Shown: positions 4,972 through 7,022 of the stretch, piece by piece
Layout: every line of letters starts with the position of its first letter
How positions within the stretch are numbered: the stretch's first letter is position 1
Source of the DNA: Candidatus Aminicenantota bacterium
GTDB lineage: Bacteria; Acidobacteriota; Aminicenantia; UBA2199
NCBI GenBank assembly: GCA_030671465.1
Contig: DAOVIP010000099.1
Coordinates: 1 to 7,022, forward strand
Direction: 5' to 3'
Length of the DNA: 7,022 nucleotides
The notes under the pieces: generated by a model
The model's database searches: none
Told to the model about the DNA's origin: nothing
What the model saw: the letters and a program-made list of their open reading frames with translations, nothing else
Made by a program: the position numbers and the translations under genes

Positions 4972-6249
4972 ATGAGCGGTTCCAGGAAAAAAAAATTACC
5001 ATCGGACAAGGATAACATCAAAAAAAGATGGGATTCCCTGGATTCCAAAAAATCACTTTCCACCAAAGAGAAACTGGAAAAACTGGTTGGCCTGAACCTG
5101 AGAAGAAGCACACCCAAGACGGAGAAGGAATTACCCCAACCTGATCAGGCGATTGATACAGCTTTTCTGGTTCGTGAATTCACTTACCCGCTGACTTCGG
5201 TTTTTAAAGATCTGGAATTGTCCAGCTGGAGAGAGGTTTCACCCGGGCTGCTGGGCATTGCCTCGGGTGATGAGGCATTTTTGGATATCGATCCGCTCAG
5301 ACTGGTCTATTTTGATGTGGAAACCACCGGACTTTCCGGCGGAACCGGTACCATTCCCTTTATGCTGGGATTCGGGTTTTTCCAGGCTGAAAATTTTACT
5401 GCAAAAATATTTATTTTAAATGACCTGAGCCGGGAAGATGAGATGCTTACGGCCGTGGATGAATTCCTGGATAGTTTCGATTTCCCCGGGACCGTTACCT
5501 ACAACGGAAAAAGCTTTGATTTTCCTCTGATGGAAACCCGGTACATTTTACACCGGAGACGGTTCCCCCTGCTGAAAAAACCCCATCTTGATTTTCTCTT
5601 TCCGGCCCGCATCCTGTGGAAAAACACCTTTGAATCTCGCAAGCTGGGATACCTGGGGGATATGCTACTGGGAATATCCCGGCAGGATGATGTGGATGCC
5701 AGCCTGATTCCCTCCCTGTATTTCAATTATTTGCACACCAACCGCTTTTCTATGCTGGAAAAAGTGGTTGAACACAATGCCCTGGACCTGGTCGGGCTTT
5801 CGGCCCTGCTGCTCCGGGGGCTGATGATTTTAAAAGATATTTCCTATTCGAGTGATGCTGGTGAGGTGCTGGGGGCAGCCCGGCTGTTCGAAAGATCCGG
5901 AGATTTTGAGAAAGCCGGAAAGCTGCTGGAGATCGCCAGGCAGAGTTCGGAACGAAGGGATGTCACGGTGAAAGCGGTTAAACGCCTGGCCGTCCTGAAA
6001 AAGAAGAAGAAACTGTATGAAGAAGCCACCGAGTTGTGGGAGCTGCTCTCGGAAGACCAGGACCATGTTGCCCTGCGCGAACTTTCCATTCATTTTGAGC
6101 ACCGAAGAAAGGATTATTACGGCGCGCTGGAGTTTGTCTGCCGGGCCATCGAGGAGGTCGGGCTGAGTGAGTCCCAGCGCCGGGACCTTGACAAAAGGTT
6201 GAGCCGGCTCAAGCGAAAGATCGAGCTTTTGGAAAACGAAGAAATATGA
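4972..6249 (+). CDS. YprB-like RNase H-fold (DEDD) exonuclease with TPR-like C-terminus
   Basis: The 425-aa protein has a basic, probably helical N-terminus (1-45, KEKLEKLVGLNLRR), an RNase H-like exonuclease domain at about 108-285, and helical TPR-like repeats at about 296-400 (AARLFERSGDFEKAGKLLE, EEATELWELL, YYGALEFVCRAIEE). Exonuclease motifs are visible: ExoI D115-V-E117 in FDVETTGLSGG, ExoII D183 in YNGKSFDFP, and ExoIII H268-N-A-L-D272. The H-x3-D spacing is like DEDDy enzymes but with His for Tyr, as seen in the YprB (RNase_H_2) family. Substrate and pathway are not established for this family; nucleic-acid trimming is inferred. The ATG is preceded by an A-rich stretch with no strong Shine-Dalgarno. 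It is probably co-transcribed with the M23 gene. Confidence 0.88.
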   Translation: MSGSRKKKLPSDKDNIKKRWDSLDSKKSLSTKEKLEKLVGLNLRRSTPKTEKELPQPDQAIDTAFLVREFTYPLTSVFKDLELSSWREVSPGLLGIASGDEAFLDIDPLRLVYFDVETTGLSGGTGTIPFMLGFGFFQAENFTAKIFILNDLSREDEMLTAVDEFLDSFDFPGTVTYNGKSFDFPLMETRYILHRRRFPLLKKPHLDFLFPARILWKNTFESRKLGYLGDMLLGISRQDDVDASLIPSLYFNYLHTNRFSMLEKVVEHNALDLVGLSALLLRGLMILKDISYSSDAGEVLGAARLFERSGDFEKAGKLLEIARQSSERRDVTVKAVKRLAVLKKKKKLYEEATELWELLSEDQDHVALRELSIHFEHRRKDYYGALEFVCRAIEEVGLSESQRRDLDKRLSRLKRKIELLENEEI

Positions 6250-6256
6250 TGCTTTC

Positions 6257-6285
6257 TTGACACGGGTGGGTAAATAGGATATAAT
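6257..6285 (+). promoter_or_regulatory. Consensus sigma-70 promoter of rpsU and the tRNA genes
   Basis: A perfect TTGACA (6257-6262), a 17-bp spacer and a perfect TATAAT (6280-6285) start 7 bp after the exonuclease stop codon. Transcription should begin near 6292, giving a leader of about 30 nt. This is the strongest promoter in the window and fits a ribosomal protein and tRNA unit. Confidence 0.9.
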
Positions 6286-6303
6286 TTTTGCCTATTTCAT
6301 AAA

Positions 6304-6309
6304 AAGGAG
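6304..6309 (+). promoter_or_regulatory. Shine-Dalgarno that supports the TTG start of rpsU
   Basis: AAGGAG lies 11 nt before TTG at 6321. An in-frame TGA at 6312-6314 excludes any upstream start, so this site and the S21 N-terminus together fix TTG as the initiation codon. Confidence 0.8.
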
Positions 6310-6320
6310 TGTGATCTTTA

Positions 6321-6524
6321 TTGGCTTACATTGAAGTAAATCCCGGAGAATCATTTGACAGTGCATTGCGACGATTCAAGCGGAAAGTCCAGCAGGAAGC
6401 AATTATCAAGGATATCAAGAGGCATAATGTTTATATCAAGCCCGGCGAGAGGAAGCGGCTGAAGATTGCTGCGGCCAAGAAGCGAATGCGCAAACGGATC
6501 AAGCGGGAATACACCGGATTTTAG
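6321..6524 (+). CDS. rpsU: Small ribosomal subunit protein bS21
   Basis: The 67-aa, very basic protein matches bS21 over its whole length: an N-terminal VNPGESFDSALRRFKRK, a central IIKDIKRH, and a Lys/Arg-rich C-terminal helix. It binds the 30S platform near the anti-Shine-Dalgarno region and helps initiation. The start codon is TTG; an in-frame stop three codons upstream leaves no earlier choice, and the next Met is far inside the conserved domain. It has its own consensus promoter and lies 12 nt before tRNA-Pro, so it probably heads a mixed protein/tRNA transcript. Confidence 0.97.
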   Translation: MAYIEVNPGESFDSALRRFKRKVQQEAIIKDIKRHNVYIKPGERKRLKIAAAKKRMRKRIKREYTGF

Positions 6525-6536
6525 AATCAATTGGGG

Positions 6537-6610
6537 CGGGGCGTAGCGCAGTCTGGTAGCGTATCGGTTTTGGGAACCGAGGGTCGGAGGTTCAAATCCT
6601 CTCGCCCCGA
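6537..6610 (+). tRNA. tRNA-Pro(UGG)
   Basis: The 7-bp acceptor stem CGGGGCG/CGCCCCG is fully paired (6537-6543 with 6603-6609), and A6610 is the discriminator. The D arm is GCGC/GCGT and the anticodon stem TCGGT/ACCGA carries the loop TTTGGGA with anticodon TGG at 6571-6573. The T arm GGAGG-TTCAAAT-CCTCT closes the fold. The first C-G pair and A73 are typical of bacterial tRNA-Pro. The 3' CCA is not encoded and must be added by a nucleotidyltransferase. Confidence 0.96.
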
Positions 6611-6659
6611 GATTTTCCAGAATGACCCATCAATTCCCTGGCCTTTAATAATGGAAGAT

Positions 6660-6732
6660 GCTCCCGTAGCTCAATGGATAGAGCAACTGACTTCTAATCA
6701 GTAGGCTGGGAGTTCGAGTCTCTCCGGGAGCG
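6660..6732 (+). tRNA. tRNA-Arg(UCU)
   Basis: The acceptor stem GCTCCCG/CGGGAGC (6660-6666 with 6725-6731) is perfect, and G6732 is the discriminator. The D arm is GCTC/GAGC and the anticodon stem ACTGA/TCAGT carries the loop CTTCTAA with anticodon TCT at 6693-6695, which reads AGA/AGG. The T arm is GGGAG-TTCGAGT-CTCTC. CCA is not encoded. It lies 49 nt after tRNA-Pro and is probably in the same transcript. Confidence 0.96.
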
Positions 6733-6793
6733 CTTTTCCTCTCTGCCTTTTAGGCAATTCCACTAAATAAAATCAGTTGTCTTTGTAGCGGAT

Positions 6794-6823
6794 TTGTAAC
6801 AGGGCTTCCGGATGGGATATACT
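6794..6823 (+). promoter_or_regulatory. Possible sigma-70 promoter upstream of a small ORF
   Basis: TTGTAA (6794-6799) and TATACT (6818-6823) are separated by 18 bp. Both boxes are close to consensus, and the predicted start near 6830 lies about 44 nt before the ATG at 6874. Confidence 0.4.
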
Positions 6824-6873
6824 GAAATCGTAATTTTTTACTGTATAAATCATTGATAAAACTTGAGGGGTCT

Positions 6874-6996
6874 ATGTATGAAAATCCTGAATGTTGCATA
6901 GAATTTCACACTGAAGAAGGACCTTTTTTCAGGGTTAGGGCATATAAAGAGTTTTTAGAATCTAAGGGAGATCAGTCCATTCCAATCGAGTTTTAG
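6874..6996 (+). CDS. Possible small hypothetical protein (40 aa)
   Basis: An ATG with a Shine-Dalgarno-like GAGG 5 nt upstream (6865-6868) opens a 40-residue frame starting MYENPECCIEFHTEEG and ending in TAG. I do not recognise it. It contains a CC pair and an acidic N-terminal half and has no membrane segment. Support is the SD plus a candidate promoter 50 bp upstream. The length is close to chance, and it could also be the broken 5' end of a longer gene, because the frame stays open after the TAG to the window edge. Confidence 0.3.
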   Translation: MYENPECCIEFHTEEGPFFRVRAYKEFLESKGDQSIPIEF

Positions 6997-7022
6997 GCTG
7001 TTGCTCACGCCCCTTACAGTTC

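Larger units (their letters stand above)
6733..7022. other. Right-edge region without a confident gene
   Basis: These 290 bp after tRNA-Arg hold a T-rich stretch with a very short TGCC-TTTTA-GGCA hairpin (too weak to call a terminator), a plausible promoter (6794-6823) and a possible 40-codon ORF (6874-6996). No tRNA, no copy of the tRNA-Arg 3' end and no transposase motif is visible. Short minus-strand frames open to the right edge are too small to judge. Confidence 0.6.

Noticed and set aside
6733..6770. Intrinsic terminator after tRNA-Arg
   Set aside because: The only hairpin is a 4-bp TGCC/GGCA stem with the T-run in its loop, not after it.
6660..7022. Integration (attachment) site at the 3' end of tRNA-Arg
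   Set aside because: No duplicate of the tRNA 3' end, integrase or other mobile-element gene is visible downstream within the window.

Overview
The window is bacterial chromosomal DNA of moderate GC content, with compact housekeeping genes on both strands. The organism cannot be named from this sequence alone. The response-regulator type (a receiver domain with a 'GxFEPxD' loop and a 'WEIVPPLAEKIIKEEI' tail), the membrane-anchored M23 peptidase and the YprB-like exonuclease recall Acidobacteriota/Aminicenantes or Deltaproteobacteria-like Gram-negatives. That placement is an inference of low confidence.

Layout. Positions 2-349 (+) hold the C-terminal part of a YacP-type NYN-domain ribonuclease, cut by the left edge. 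It converges tail to tail with a minus-strand cluster transcribed from about 3800 down to 346. In transcription order that cluster is a receiver-domain protein with a long acidic linker (3773-2481), a valyl-tRNA synthetase-like protein that has lost its catalytic and editing core (2440-1112), and a biotin-protein ligase, birA (1134-346). A roughly 200-bp divergent promoter region (3774-3973) separates this cluster from the plus-strand genes: a membrane-anchored M23 endopeptidase (3974-4897) and a YprB-like DEDD exonuclease with a TPR-like tail (4972-6249). A near-perfect sigma-70 promoter (TTGACA-N17-TATAAT) then drives rpsU (TTG start, 6321-6524), followed within 12 nt by tRNA-Pro(UGG) and then tRNA-Arg(UCU). 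The last 290 bp (6733-7022) contain no confident gene, only a possible 40-codon ORF behind a plausible promoter.

The most unusual object is the 442-aa ValRS-like gene. Its first ~15 residues and everything from just after the KMSKS position to the C-terminus (anticodon-binding domain, linker and tRNA-binding coiled-coil arm) read as ordinary bacterial ValRS. The roughly 470 residues expected between the HIGH and KMSKS motifs are replaced by about 40, and both signature motifs survive only as degenerate footprints. The ORF is intact and its tRNA-binding part is well conserved. This suggests a retained, non-aminoacylating, tRNA-binding paralogue of ValRS rather than a pseudogene. If so, the genome should carry a genuine valS elsewhere.

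The divergent regulatory region is also structured: five A-tracts spaced at about one helical turn upstream of the M23 promoter, a perfect 10-bp inverted repeat over its -35 box, and a 10-bp palindrome touching the -35 of the response-regulator promoter.
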